Shown here piece by piece: positions 25,671 through 34,605 of a DNA stretch of 64,000 bases. Numbering within the stretch: position 1 is the stretch's first letter; each line of letters opens with the position of its first letter. The notes under the pieces are model-generated. The model was given only the letters and a program-made list of their open reading frames with translations, searched no databases and had not been told where the DNA came from. The stretch comes from Haliscomenobacter sp965225875 (lineage in GTDB: Bacteria; Bacteroidota; Bacteroidia; Chitinophagales; Saprospiraceae). A program made the translations under genes and the position numbers. The DNA is taken from contig NZ_CBDDBS010000002.1 of the NCBI RefSeq assembly GCF_965225875.1, forward strand, positions 4,480,256 to 4,544,255, written 5' to 3'.

Positions 25671-25818
25671 GGTGTTGTAGGGTTTTAAGTTGTATGTTTT
25701 TTGTGTTTCTCATCGTGGCATAAACCGTATGCCCATTTTTGGCAAGTAGTTTGGCGGTGAGGTTGCCAAAGCCAGTACTTGCTCCTGTGATTAAAATGAT
25801 TTTGCTTGACATGTTCAT
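25657..25818 (-). pseudogene. SDR N-terminal fragment (53 codons)
   Basis: Starting at ATG 25818, the frame encodes the beta1-alpha1-beta2 unit of an SDR: KIILITGASTGFGNLTAKLL, then NGHTVYATMRNT. It then runs out of homology and stops at 25657, inside the OsmC start region. The active-site Ser and YxxxK are missing, so it cannot be a functional enzyme. It may still act as a leader ORF coupling translation of OsmC. Confidence 0.75.
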
Positions 25819-25877
25819 TACTTTGTTTTAAACTTGTAGTACAAATGTTCGGAGTTAAAACAAAAAAAACAAGTAGG

Positions 25878-25890
25878 ACATTTAAAATGT
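25878..25890. promoter_or_regulatory. Candidate HxlR operator
   Basis: ACATTTAAAATGT is a 6+1+6 palindrome ending 6 bp upstream of the HxlR start codon, in the divergent gap with the SDR-fragment/OsmC operon. It could be a regulator binding site. A/T palindromes of this size also arise by chance. Confidence 0.35.
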
Positions 25891-25896
25891 GTAAGT

Positions 25897-26277
25897 ATGA
25901 AAAACAATACTAAAATTGATAATCAAGAAGTTAAAAACAAAAAAAGTTTTGTTTTTGATGAAGAATCTTGTCCCGTAACTGCCACGATGCAAGTTTTGGG
26001 TGGAAAGTGGAAGCCCATTCTCATCAATGCCATTTATCTAACCGCGCCTGCAAGGTTTGGAGAATTGAAGCGAAGTGTAAAAGGAATCACTCAATCGATG
26101 CTTACTCAGCAGTTGAGAGAATTAGAAGATGATGGGATTATTAGCAGGAAAATCTATGCTGAAATTCCGCCAAGAGTGGAATACACATTAACCGAGTTTG
26201 GGCTTACGTTGTCGCCAATAATGCTATCAATGGCAAAGTGGGGAAAAGAATATAGAATAAATAAGCAAAAGGCGTGA
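25897..26277 (+). CDS. HxlR-family HTH regulator
   Basis: This 126-residue protein carries the HxlR signature: CPVTATMQVLGGKWKPILINAI, then RFGELKRSVKGITQSMLTQQLRELEDDGII, and YTLTEFGLTLSPIM. A single Cys (in DEESCPVTA) at the classic redox-sensing position suggests a response to oxidants or electrophiles. It is divergent from the OsmC/VOC cluster, which it probably controls. Confidence 0.92.
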   Translation: MKNNTKIDNQEVKNKKSFVFDEESCPVTATMQVLGGKWKPILINAIYLTAPARFGELKRSVKGITQSMLTQQLRELEDDGIISRKIYAEIPPRVEYTLTEFGLTLSPIMLSMAKWGKEYRINKQKA

Positions 26278-26401
26278 AAAACGTCAGCCCAACATTTGCA
26301 CAAATGCCCAATAGAATTATAAATGCTGAGTTTACAACGCTCGGCCCACTATTGTCAATACGATGTTAGCGGCTGCCTTTATTGTCTTTTCGTTCATATC
26401 C

Positions 26402-26875
26402 TTATATCTCAAACCACGCTTTTTGAGGTCTGCTTTTTGGGTAACCGTTTTCAGTGCGAAACTTTTTTCGTTCTGCAGTAAAGTCCCACCACGTTTTTTT
26501 TGTGTCATTTGTGTTTGCAAAATTCACGATTAATCTAAATTGGTCTTCTACGCAAGGGTCAATCCAATAACCTTTTTTCTGTTCGTATTCGTCTGTCAGT
26601 TTAGCACCGTCTTTTTGTTTTAGTTCGTTGAGTGAATAATAACCTAAAAACACAAGGTCTTCAGCAAACTTAATTCCGATTGATGGTACGGTTTGGAATT
26701 CTGCCAACGCATGAATTTCTTTTGCTCGTTCGGTTGTAGCGTCTAACAAGACTTCCAATTCGTCAATTGCGAAGTCAAGAATGTCAGCAATTTTGATTTT
26801 GTTCTTTCTCAAGTTTGCTTTTTCAACATCCGTTAGTGGAAGTTTTATGTTGGTTTTATTTTTCATCTTCGGCAA
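26402..26875 (-). CDS. Cdd1-like (pathogenicity-locus family) helix-hairpin-helix protein
   Basis: This 157-residue protein has, in its central part, EIHALAEFQTVPSIGIKFAEDLVFLGYYSLNELKQKDGAKLTDEYEQKKGYWIDPCVEDQFRLIV. This is the helix-hairpin-helix and conserved Cys/Trp region of the Cdd1 'pathogenicity locus' family. The role is not known; the HhH motif suggests nucleic-acid contact. An alternative start lies 3 codons in. It stands alone between the HxlR gene and a propeller gene. Confidence 0.75.
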   Translation of the reverse strand: MPKMKNKTNIKLPLTDVEKANLRKNKIKIADILDFAIDELEVLLDATTERAKEIHALAEFQTVPSIGIKFAEDLVFLGYYSLNELKQKDGAKLTDEYEQKKGYWIDPCVEDQFRLIVNFANTNDTKKTWWDFTAERKKFRTENGYPKSRPQKAWFEI

Positions 26876-27070
26876 AAATCAGCAAATAACCGTTATTGTT
26901 TTATATTGAAACGCTGTCGCGCCATAAAATGTTTGATTGATAAATGCCATTACCACAAAACTGTCTGCGGAGCATGCCCCCTATTGCAAATCTACTGTTA
27001 ACAGCTTGTTGTTTTTGTTCCCTATTGCCTGTTGTTGCAAATTTTGTTAGGCTGTTTTAGGCTATCGTTT

Positions 27071-28165
27071 CTAGTCCGAATAATTAATAAATTTTTTCCC
27101 ATCGAAAAGGTAGAGCCCCGTTTGTCTCGTACCCACCCAAATGTTTCCAGTTTTATCTTCCAAAATTGCCCAAATCCAGGGATTGATTAGGCCATCTTGA
27201 AAACTGGTGAATGATTTTCCATCGTAACGGGAAAGGCCACCAACGCCGCCAAGCCAAATGATTCCTTTTTTATCCTCAATGATTTTAGCCACTAAACCGG
27301 TACCTGATAAACCATCACTTTTAGTAAAACTTGTAAAGGTTTTTCCATCATAACGGTAGGCTCCGGCCCAATTGCTGAACCAAATATTTCCGTTTTTGTC
27401 TTGCAATTGAGGCCAAGCCCAATTGTGACTAACGATTCTATCCTTTTCGAATCTAACCGACTCGTTTACAATCGTTAGTTCTGGTAGTTTAAAGTTGCTT
27501 ATGGTTTTACCATCGTAACGAAAAACACCAGCGTTGGTTCGTCCACCCAACCAAATGTTACCGGCGTTATCTTCTAAAATACGTTCCACCTTATCGTTAC
27601 TGCCTAAAAAGCAATTTGCGGCCTCATCAATGATAAACAGCGTAAAAAATTTGCCATCGTAGGTATAAACACCATCTATGGTCACGAACCATAGTTTTCC
27701 ACTTTTTGCTTGCAGCATACTGTATACCCAATGCGAGTTGCGGTGGGATTGATTCTTGTTGGGAGGTAGGTCCTTAGGTAAAGGAATCTGGATTTCGGTA
27801 AATGGTTTACCACCTGTCTTGATGTGCATCGAAGGGTCGTAAAGGCAAAGCCCCGCATAAGTACCTATCCAAATTTTGCCATCCTTATCTTCCAAAAGAC
27901 AAGAAATATTATTGCTGTTTAGCCCATCGTCCACTACAAATTGACGAAATGATTTCCCGTCATACTTATAAAGCCCATTCTCTGAGGTTCCGAACCAAAG
28001 GTTACCTGCTTTGTCCTGTAGGCCACATTGGACATTGCCATTTCCTAGGTTTTTTCCAAGTTTTGGATGTCCCTTTTCTTTTGGGAAGCCTGGTTTGTTC
28101 TGTCCGCCACAGGAAGTGTGAAAAACAAACACCAGAAACAAAGCATATACGTGTGCGTATTTCAT
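27071..28165 (-). CDS. Two-component-regulator propeller lipoprotein (paralogue 2)
   Basis: This 364-residue protein has a lipoprotein signal from ATG 28165 (YALFLVFVFHTSC-GG). The mature domain is a seven- to eight-blade Reg_prop propeller with repeated ExDKxGNIWxGTxxGLYxYDGKxF units (QDKAGNLWFGTSENGLYKYDGKSF; EDKDGKIWIGTYAGLCLYD). A free-standing propeller with no kinase. It starts 16 bp downstream of the serine-hydrolase stop and is probably co-transcribed with it. Confidence 0.85.
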   Translation of the reverse strand: MKYAHVYALFLVFVFHTSCGGQNKPGFPKEKGHPKLGKNLGNGNVQCGLQDKAGNLWFGTSENGLYKYDGKSFRQFVVDDGLNSNNISCLLEDKDGKIWIGTYAGLCLYDPSMHIKTGGKPFTEIQIPLPKDLPPNKNQSHRNSHWVYSMLQAKSGKLWFVTIDGVYTYDGKFFTLFIIDEAANCFLGSNDKVERILEDNAGNIWLGGRTNAGVFRYDGKTISNFKLPELTIVNESVRFEKDRIVSHNWAWPQLQDKNGNIWFSNWAGAYRYDGKTFTSFTKSDGLSGTGLVAKIIEDKKGIIWLGGVGGLSRYDGKSFTSFQDGLINPWIWAILEDKTGNIWVGTRQTGLYLFDGKKFINYSD

Positions 28166-28181
28166 GATTTTTTTATTGATT

Positions 28182-29957
28182 TTATAGTGAAAGTATCCCG
28201 CTTGCCTTTTTGATGGCCGAAGGGTCAAACCCTGCATTGCGGAAATAATCAAAATCATCTTTCAAACTTTTGCTTAACTCGCTCCCAGTTTGCCCCGACT
28301 TTAAATATTGTCGATAGAGCTCGATCGCTTTGGTGACATCGCCTTTAAAGAGATAGGAGTGAGCCAGGTTTTTTACCAGCGAGGAGTCTGAAGGTTCGTT
28401 GGTCAAACCCTTCGATAAAAAGCCAATCGCTTTGTCGTAATTTTTAGTTTCGAGCAAATGACGACCGAGTGAACCCGATTGCCCGGGTCTCGGGTTCAGT
28501 GCATCTAAAGTGCTTATCCTTTGTCCAGTTGCACGCAGCCGGCCATTAATCGTATTCGTATAACCACTTACTGTCCCGGTGCTATCGAAAGTAAACGTCT
28601 TGGTGCCCCTTAATTCGAGGTTGCGAAAATCGCTTGACGACGTAAAATACATTTTGCTCTTGAGGCCATCGGTCCAGAAGTAAAGCCCGTCTTTTTCTTT
28701 GGTTATTTCTGACAACCATCCGTCTACTATGTATTCGCCGATGTATTTCGAGGTGATCGTGTCGTTTACAGGTACAGTGGTTATTTGTTCAGGTTTTTCG
28801 AAACCAGCCCAATTGTATACCAGCGCTATGCTGTTGAGCAACTCCAGTAAAACGGAACCATCTTCGGAATTCACAAACAACGCCACTCCTTTTCCATTGC
28901 TGAGTCCGGCAAGGAAATACCCCGTGAATCCCTCGTTACTCGCCGAATGAACGAAGTATAGCTCGCCATTCCTGTCTTGTAGGAAGGTGCCCATGGCAGC
29001 ATCATCTTTATAGGGCATTACATGCAATTTTACCATTTCCTGGTTCAGCACCTTCGATGATTTTCCCTGGTAAGCCTGCTGTATTTCTACCAGGTATTTG
29101 CAGATGTCGCTTGGTGTAGTCCATAATCCGGCCGCAGCTTTTTCCGGATAGACAAAATACTTTCCCGGTACTTCATCGCCGTTGCTTTTGTACCCTGTTG
29201 CTAGATTTTTACCTTGGGCAATGGAAGGAGGCTGATTGTAAGAACTGTTGGTCATTCCCAAGGGCCGTAGCACTTGCTCATACATGTATTGCTCATAGCG
29301 TTGCTGCGTAATGTCGGTGACCATTTGCTGCGTGATCAGGGTGCCTCCGCCAGAATAGCGGACTTCCTTTCCGGGTTCTGTATATGAGCGTACAGGTTCT
29401 GTATTGGAAGGAGCGCGACCATCTAAAATATCTATAACTGACGCGATTGCACTATCTCGGTGGTAACCGGGGAAACCATGAACCCCCAAGCCTGCGGTGT
29501 GGCTGAGCAACTGGGCGGTGGTGATTTTTTTGTCATGGGATACCGTGTCGTACGGGAATTTCCAGTTGACCAGGTACTGATTGATGTCCTGGTAGAGGTC
29601 AAGCTTTCCCGCTTGTGCCAGCCTTAGGATACCAACGGCGTTCAATGACTTGCTGATCGATCCGGGCTCAAATAGGGTATTGGCAGTTACTTTCCGGCCT
29701 TCTTTTTTGTCCGCGTAACCATAGCCTTTGGCCCATACAACTTGGTAATTGTCGATAACGGCGACACTTAATCCCGCTACGTTGTAATGCTTCATCCTTT
29801 CAGCAAGGGAATACATTTTACCGTCGATGACCAGGCCACCCGATAGGCTGTTTTCTACCCGGGTGATCTGTTCGTTTACCGTTTTAGAATAAGGCTGTTG
29901 TGCGCTGACCGTAATAAGGCAATGGCACAAAAAGATTGCTAAACTAATTTTTCTCAT
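28182..29957 (-). CDS. Secreted serine hydrolase (class C beta-lactamase fold) with TPR tail
   Basis: This 591-residue protein has a signal peptide (ISLAIFLCHCLITVSA). Residues 50-370 are a class-C beta-lactamase/esterase domain with the SxxK motif SISK (in LFEPGSISKSLNAVG), a Tyr motif near YSGGG, and HSASNEG in place of KTG. Residues about 490-560 form TPR-like helices (YDKAIGFLSKGLTNEP; VTKAIELYRQYLKSG). It probably hydrolyses peptides or esters in the periplasm. The tethered regulator at 30064 is divergent from it. Confidence 0.85.
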   Translation of the reverse strand: MRKISLAIFLCHCLITVSAQQPYSKTVNEQITRVENSLSGGLVIDGKMYSLAERMKHYNVAGLSVAVIDNYQVVWAKGYGYADKKEGRKVTANTLFEPGSISKSLNAVGILRLAQAGKLDLYQDINQYLVNWKFPYDTVSHDKKITTAQLLSHTAGLGVHGFPGYHRDSAIASVIDILDGRAPSNTEPVRSYTEPGKEVRYSGGGTLITQQMVTDITQQRYEQYMYEQVLRPLGMTNSSYNQPPSIAQGKNLATGYKSNGDEVPGKYFVYPEKAAAGLWTTPSDICKYLVEIQQAYQGKSSKVLNQEMVKLHVMPYKDDAAMGTFLQDRNGELYFVHSASNEGFTGYFLAGLSNGKGVALFVNSEDGSVLLELLNSIALVYNWAGFEKPEQITTVPVNDTITSKYIGEYIVDGWLSEITKEKDGLYFWTDGLKSKMYFTSSSDFRNLELRGTKTFTFDSTGTVSGYTNTINGRLRATGQRISTLDALNPRPGQSGSLGRHLLETKNYDKAIGFLSKGLTNEPSDSSLVKNLAHSYLFKGDVTKAIELYRQYLKSGQTGSELSKSLKDDFDYFRNAGFDPSAIKKASGILSL

Positions 29958-30063
29958 ATCGCATCAAAGTTCAAAGTTGATCCAGCGAAATTACTTTGAT
30001 ATCTTGCGGTGAGGGAATTTGGATTGTAAATAGAAATGTAACCTTTGTAAATAAAGTCTTGAC

Positions 30064-30957
30064 ATGATGCTTGATCTTCGAAATCACCTGTCTGGGAAAG
30101 ATAAGTACCTGTTTGGATGCTTGCTACTTATGTTTATCGCTGTAATCTCTGTGGCTTTCATTATAGGAGGCAGCGACGATTTTGATATCGCCAGGAGGGA
30201 AATTTTACTCCGCCGAATCGGACATGAGATATTATTACAGTCCGGCGACAGTACATCACGTGTGCTTCCGGTAAAAAAAATGGCCGAAAATGAATACCAG
30301 CTCAGTTTTGAAAATGCTTTTACTTTTCAACCCGACTTGCTGGTGAATACTACCCAGCGTTTGTTAGCCAAAGACCCGCTTGCACATGATTATGTTGTTA
30401 ACGTAGTTAACTGTGCCAATGCCAGTGTAACTTATGGATATGCGGTATCAAAAAACAAGAAAGATGATATTGTAACCTGTATCGGAAGAACGCAACCCAT
30501 CGGATGTTACCTGATCAACATTAAATTTAAACCAAGGGGTATAATTGCAGCAAAGGATGGATATTTCCTAGGCGGGCTGTTGTTTTTAGGGCTTGTTGGG
30601 TTTGTTTTTTTGAGACCTGCCAAGCGGCGAAAGGCCTTACCCGACAGCCGGCACACTGATTTGTTCACTCTGGGATCCATGTCATTTGATGCGGAGAAGC
30701 GTAAGCTCATGATAAATGGAATGACCATCGACCTGACCAAAACTGAAACCCGGGTGCTACGCATTTTCGCCTTGTCTCCTAACGAAACGATCGAGCGAAG
30801 CCGGCTACAAAAAGAGATCTGGGAAAATGAAGGTGTTATCGTGGGCCGCAGCCTTGATGTATTCATATCAAAATTGAGAAAAAAACTGGAATTGGATCCG
30901 AATATCAAAATTGATGTTATTCGCGGCAAAGGGTATAAGCTTGAAATTGGCGCTTAA
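30064..30957 (+). CDS. Membrane-tethered OmpR-type winged-helix regulator
   Basis: This 297-residue protein has a transmembrane helix at about 17-37 (FGCLLLMFIAVISVAFIIGG) and an extracytoplasmic domain with three cysteines (NCANAS, VTCIG, IGCYL). A second helix follows at about 165-183 (YFLGGLLFLGLVGFVFL). The C-terminal DNA-binding domain (200-297) carries DLTKTETRVLRIFALSPNETIERSRLQKEIW and VDxFISKLRKKL-like motifs and ends IDVIRGKGYKLEI. It is a ToxR-like one-component transmembrane regulator with no receiver domain. It likely controls the divergent serine hydrolase. Confidence 0.85.
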   Translation: MMLDLRNHLSGKDKYLFGCLLLMFIAVISVAFIIGGSDDFDIARREILLRRIGHEILLQSGDSTSRVLPVKKMAENEYQLSFENAFTFQPDLLVNTTQRLLAKDPLAHDYVVNVVNCANASVTYGYAVSKNKKDDIVTCIGRTQPIGCYLINIKFKPRGIIAAKDGYFLGGLLFLGLVGFVFLRPAKRRKALPDSRHTDLFTLGSMSFDAEKRKLMINGMTIDLTKTETRVLRIFALSPNETIERSRLQKEIWENEGVIVGRSLDVFISKLRKKLELDPNIKIDVIRGKGYKLEIGA

Positions 30958-31580
30958 AACTTAAACCCAAAATCAAGCCCAGGTTGAATAAAGTAGTTAG
31001 GCCATTTTTGTTCTACTGCTTTAAAAGATGCTGGAACATTGGTTCTTACAGGCCAATAACTGATTCCAATAGCTGGTTCAAAAAAGAAGCGGTTCTTAAA
31101 AAACGTAAACTGGTAACCTAAATAGGTGTCCAGATATAAGGTGTAGCCATTTCCAATCTTTTTATTGTTCTCATCCAGGTATTTTTCAAAAGCATTCAAT
31201 GCATAAATAGAGGTATAAACTCCTTTCCACCAAAACCTCTGGTATCCTATTTGAGGAGCAAGGATGCGTGCATGTCCTGGATAGTTTAGTCCAGGTGCAT
31301 CAAAGGAAGGTCCAAAGGGGATACCTAATGGCCAGGCATAAATAGACCTTTTAAATCTAAATTGAACAACATCTTTAGGGGTTATTCTATACCCAGCATT
31401 TAATTGCACATACCCAGGGTTGTTTGTTTTATCAAAATTTCCTAAAAGCAATAATGTGCTCCCAACAAAAAACTTTCTGTAAGTACTGTCTTGTTTGGCA
31501 TCTTGTGCTTTTGGTGCGTTAACTTGTAGCGTGCTTGCCATCATGAAAACAAAACCAATCAATAAAATGTGCTTTTGCAT
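30954..31580 (-). CDS. Predicted outer-membrane beta-barrel-like protein
   Basis: This 208-residue protein has a signal peptide (about residues 1-25). The mature part alternates hydrophobic and polar residues with many aromatics (YVQLNAGYRITPKDVVQFRFKRSIYAWP; LYLDTYLGYQFTFFKNRFFFEPAIGISYWP) and ends in a phenylalanine (LDFGFKF), as outer-membrane barrels do. Specific function unknown. Its stop overlaps the convergent regulator's stop by 4 bp. Confidence 0.65.
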   Translation of the reverse strand: MQKHILLIGFVFMMASTLQVNAPKAQDAKQDSTYRKFFVGSTLLLLGNFDKTNNPGYVQLNAGYRITPKDVVQFRFKRSIYAWPLGIPFGPSFDAPGLNYPGHARILAPQIGYQRFWWKGVYTSIYALNAFEKYLDENNKKIGNGYTLYLDTYLGYQFTFFKNRFFFEPAIGISYWPVRTNVPASFKAVEQKWPNYFIQPGLDFGFKF

Positions 31581-31664
31581 TTCTTTTCTTTTGATGTGAA
31601 ACGATGCTGCAAAAGTGTATTGGTGAGCTCCAATAACTCGTTCACTTAAGTTAAGAAATGCGTT

Positions 31665-32243
31665 TTAGCTCTTTTTTTCAAGAATCCTAGCTCGTAGTCT
31701 ACTTAATGATTGAGGTTTGATGCCTAAATAGCTCGCTAATTGGTGTTGTGGAACACGCTGAATCAGGTCCGGTCTTTTTTGTAGCAAGTTCAGGTATCGT
31801 TGTTCAGGTGAAGAAGTTTTAAACTCGTCAAAATTGATTTGTTGTTTGGCTAACAATTCTTCCGACAACATTCTACACATTAGTTCAAACTTTTGGAATT
31901 TACTGTTCACTTCTACTTCCATATCAGAATTGGAAACCAAAAGGATAGAGTCTTCTATACAGCTTACATAATATTCAGATGGAGTTTTGTTGATTACACA
32001 AGGGGGAGTCAAAGCATCCATTTCTGTGTAGAAGGCAGTCGTTTTTTCTTCTCCGTCGATGATGTAATAAGTCCGAATACAACCTTTAAGTACAAAGTAG
32101 CTTTCTTTCGATTTTTGTCCTTCTTTGAGTAAAGTCATCCCTTTCTTTACCGAGCGAAATAGGTCTAATGAAAGTATTGTGTTCTTCTCCTCTTCGGTCA
32201 GGGAAACGTATTTTGCGATAAAGTCGAATAGTATGTCTTGCAT
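31665..32243 (-). CDS. Crp/Fnr-family regulator
   Basis: This 192-residue protein has a cyclic-nucleotide-binding-like N-terminal barrel (VKKGMTLLKEGQKSKESYFVLKGCIRTYYIIDGEEKTTAFYTE). The C-terminal HTH ends LASYLGIKPQSLSRLRARI. The barrel lacks the canonical cAMP phosphate cassette, as is usual for Bacteroidota members. It probably regulates locally, but the target is not evident. It is located between the barrel protein and the third propeller gene. Confidence 0.9.
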   Translation of the reverse strand: MQDILFDFIAKYVSLTEEEKNTILSLDLFRSVKKGMTLLKEGQKSKESYFVLKGCIRTYYIIDGEEKTTAFYTEMDALTPPCVINKTPSEYYVSCIEDSILLVSNSDMEVEVNSKFQKFELMCRMLSEELLAKQQINFDEFKTSSPEQRYLNLLQKRPDLIQRVPQHQLASYLGIKPQSLSRLRARILEKKS

Positions 32244-32299
32244 TGGTTGGTTGTTGTTACTGTCGCATAACTACAGCTTAAAAATGTCGGCTATACCCA

Positions 32300-33382
32300 T
32301 CATTTCTGCCCGGTTGCACTTTTAAAGCCCGTGATGGTCTTTCCATCATAACGATACACGCCATCAAATGAGCCAAACCAAATAGTGCCATCATTGGCTT
32401 CAAAAACCCCAAAAAGGTTTAATGATTCTGGTATTTCAATTACCGTTGGCCTTTTATCAGATAATGACTTTTCATCAAAACGGTAAAGCGCCCATTTCCC
32501 ATTAACACTTCCACTTCCCCAAATGTTACCACTTTTATCTTCGCAGAGAAAACGGATATTGTTTTCGGAGATATTTGTAAATGTACTGCCGTCATAACAC
32601 CAAAGCCCATCGCCACCTAGCCATATGTTTCCTTTTTTATCTTCTATGATCGACCATACATTGGTAAAAACTCTTCCTTCTTTATCTGAAACAACGGTAA
32701 ATATTTTTCCATCATAAATGAAGGCGCTGCTATTTGTACCAAACCATAATTTGCCCGTTTTGTCTTCAAAAATAGGGTTGACTCCATTAGAGCCGGAAGC
32801 AATATTCGGATAAGATTTTCCTGCACTAGCTTCAATTACCGTATTTCCTTCCATTATATAATTTCGAAACGATTTTCCTCCTGCCCTGAGTGACTTGTGC
32901 TGAGCGGAGCCGAAGTGAGCCGAAGGGCCGTAACGGCTTGCTCCTCCATTAGCCCCAAACCAAATATTGCCAGCTTTATCCTCATGAATAGAGGAAATAT
33001 TATTGCTAACAAGCCCCTCCTTGGTTGTGAAATGCTGGAGGGATTTTCCATCGTAATAATAAACGCCAGCACCATAATTACCGAACCAAAAATTTTCATT
33101 TCTATCTTGTAAAACAGAAAAGAAGCGGTCTGGACCTAAGTTGCCTGTGATGTTGGTAAAAGTTTTTCCGTCGTAACGAATAATGCCCTCGTTTGAAGCA
33201 AGCCAAATGTTGCCTTGCTTATCTTGGATGATGGTGCGAACCGATGATGTAGGTCCGTAGGGGCTGATGAAGCCTTTGGACTTGCTGGGGTCTGTTGGTA
33301 GGATGGGATTCGTTTGCCCTTTGCAGAAAGTGCAAAAGATTAACATTAAGAATAAAGCATATAATTTTACGAGTTTTTTCAT
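32300..33382 (-). CDS. Two-component-regulator propeller lipoprotein (paralogue 3)
   Basis: This 360-residue protein has a lipoprotein signal (FLMLIFCTFC-KG) and Reg_prop blades (DKQGNIWLASNEGIIRYDGKTF; DRNENFWFGNYGAGVYYYDGKSL). One blade linker carries an unusual insert, SAHFGSAQHKSLRAGGKSF. At DNA level (about 32880-32930) it consists of GAGCCGAAG-type repeats also present at 10553-10580 in paralogue 1. Paralogues 1 and 2 have the shorter YNPSASLTAGG and YDPSMHIKTGG at the same place. Confidence 0.85.
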   Translation of the reverse strand: MKKLVKLYALFLMLIFCTFCKGQTNPILPTDPSKSKGFISPYGPTSSVRTIIQDKQGNIWLASNEGIIRYDGKTFTNITGNLGPDRFFSVLQDRNENFWFGNYGAGVYYYDGKSLQHFTTKEGLVSNNISSIHEDKAGNIWFGANGGASRYGPSAHFGSAQHKSLRAGGKSFRNYIMEGNTVIEASAGKSYPNIASGSNGVNPIFEDKTGKLWFGTNSSAFIYDGKIFTVVSDKEGRVFTNVWSIIEDKKGNIWLGGDGLWCYDGSTFTNISENNIRFLCEDKSGNIWGSGSVNGKWALYRFDEKSLSDKRPTVIEIPESLNLFGVFEANDGTIWFGSFDGVYRYDGKTITGFKSATGQK

Positions 33383-33572
33383 TTTTTAATTATTGAGCAA
33401 GTTTGTGGAAAAAAGTAAGTTTGATTGTCGATGCCGAAAAACTGTTGTCTTAGTTAAAGTCCAACAGGAATTGCTTTGTCAAACTTCCTATTCAAGTCTA
33501 TTTGTTGGTGAATAAAGCCAGGCTGCTCATCCAAAATTAACGGCAATATTTAAGGATTTTACTCACCTCCTT

Positions 33573-33651
33573 TAGTCCAAGTCTCTCTGTTTAACGGCCA
33601 AGAAGCAAGGCTGGAGAATTGTTCAAGCGATACACTTGCGCCAGCGGGGGA
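33573..33651. repeat. Repeat R1, copy a
   Basis: It contains TTTAACGGCCAAGAAGCAA and CGATACACTTGCGCCAGCG. It is shared with copies at 35548-35663, 36566-36656 and 44279-44366. It lies just downstream of the metallophosphoesterase stop. No coding function is apparent. Confidence 0.7.
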
Positions 33652-33661
33652 AGTAATTTCA

Positions 33662-34573
33662 TCAGACATAGGTTAGGTTTTTATTGTCTAAAAAGGTTTC
33701 TCCGTTCAGTCGGTATGCAACGAGTTTACCCCCTTTTGCAATGCTATAGTCTAAACAACAAATATTTTTCTTGTATAGTGATGGTTCTCCTTTAAGCCAA
33801 TAATGTCCGAAAAATACTTTTTTGTCATTGTCTCGATAAAAGTCAAGTGATTTTAATTCGGACAATTCAATCGGTTGTTCAGGCAAATTGTCAATCGGTT
33901 CAACACTTATTGAGTTGTAAGTCATCGTAGATGGGTCTTCCCACCATTTTATTCTTATTTCAGTTCTCCTTGTTCCGTCCTTGTCGGTAAAGAAAAGTCC
34001 TTCCGGCATTTTCATTTCTTTTCCTTTCAAAGTTTGGTCTATGGCTTCATTCAATTTTGTTCCTTTTTTTACTGATTGATAAATAAGTTCGTCAGTCAAC
34101 CGGTCATTGACTAATGTTTTCCTTAAATATTCGATGATGTTATTGTCCCAACAGGCGTGAACGGCTTTGAATTTGGTGGTTTCGTAGTACAGTGGCAATT
34201 CCTTAAACCATTCTAAATATTCTTCATATTCATTCTGTCGGTTTTGAAATTGTTTAAGTGTTTCATAGTGTTGAATGATGTTCTTAATTAAATGTTTTCT
34301 AAGGTGTCCGCCTTCGCTTTCTTGGAAATGAAAGCACAATGCGTTGTATTCGTGATTGCCCATTAAAGCAATGGCATTTTCATTGTCAACCATTGCCCTA
34401 ACTATTTGAAGCGTTTCTCTAATTTTAGGCCCCCTGTCAATGTAGTCGCCAACAAACAATACTTTTCTGTCGGGATGAGCGTATGCTCCGTTGATTTTTG
34501 CATAACCCAATTTCAGAAGTAATTCTTCGAGTTTGTCTGCATGTCCATGAATGTCACCAATTAGGTCAATCAT
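33662..34573 (-). CDS. PPP-family metallophosphoesterase
   Basis: This 303-residue protein has the full PPP metal-site set: GDIHGHADKLEELL at residues 6-19, VGDYIDRGP at about 46-54, and GNHEYNALCF at about 77-86. A late GHYWLKGEPSLY segment contributes a further His. It is probably a protein phosphatase or dinucleoside-polyphosphate hydrolase; substrate not determinable. It is the first clearly accessory gene of the AT-rich island and precedes DUF2255 on the same strand. Confidence 0.88.
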   Translation of the reverse strand: MIDLIGDIHGHADKLEELLLKLGYAKINGAYAHPDRKVLFVGDYIDRGPKIRETLQIVRAMVDNENAIALMGNHEYNALCFHFQESEGGHLRKHLIKNIIQHYETLKQFQNRQNEYEEYLEWFKELPLYYETTKFKAVHACWDNNIIEYLRKTLVNDRLTDELIYQSVKKGTKLNEAIDQTLKGKEMKMPEGLFFTDKDGTRRTEIRIKWWEDPSTMTYNSISVEPIDNLPEQPIELSELKSLDFYRDNDKKVFFGHYWLKGEPSLYKKNICCLDYSIAKGGKLVAYRLNGETFLDNKNLTYV

Positions 34574-34605
34574 ATTCTAGTTGTTTGTCTTTTTGGCTGT
34601 AGGTT

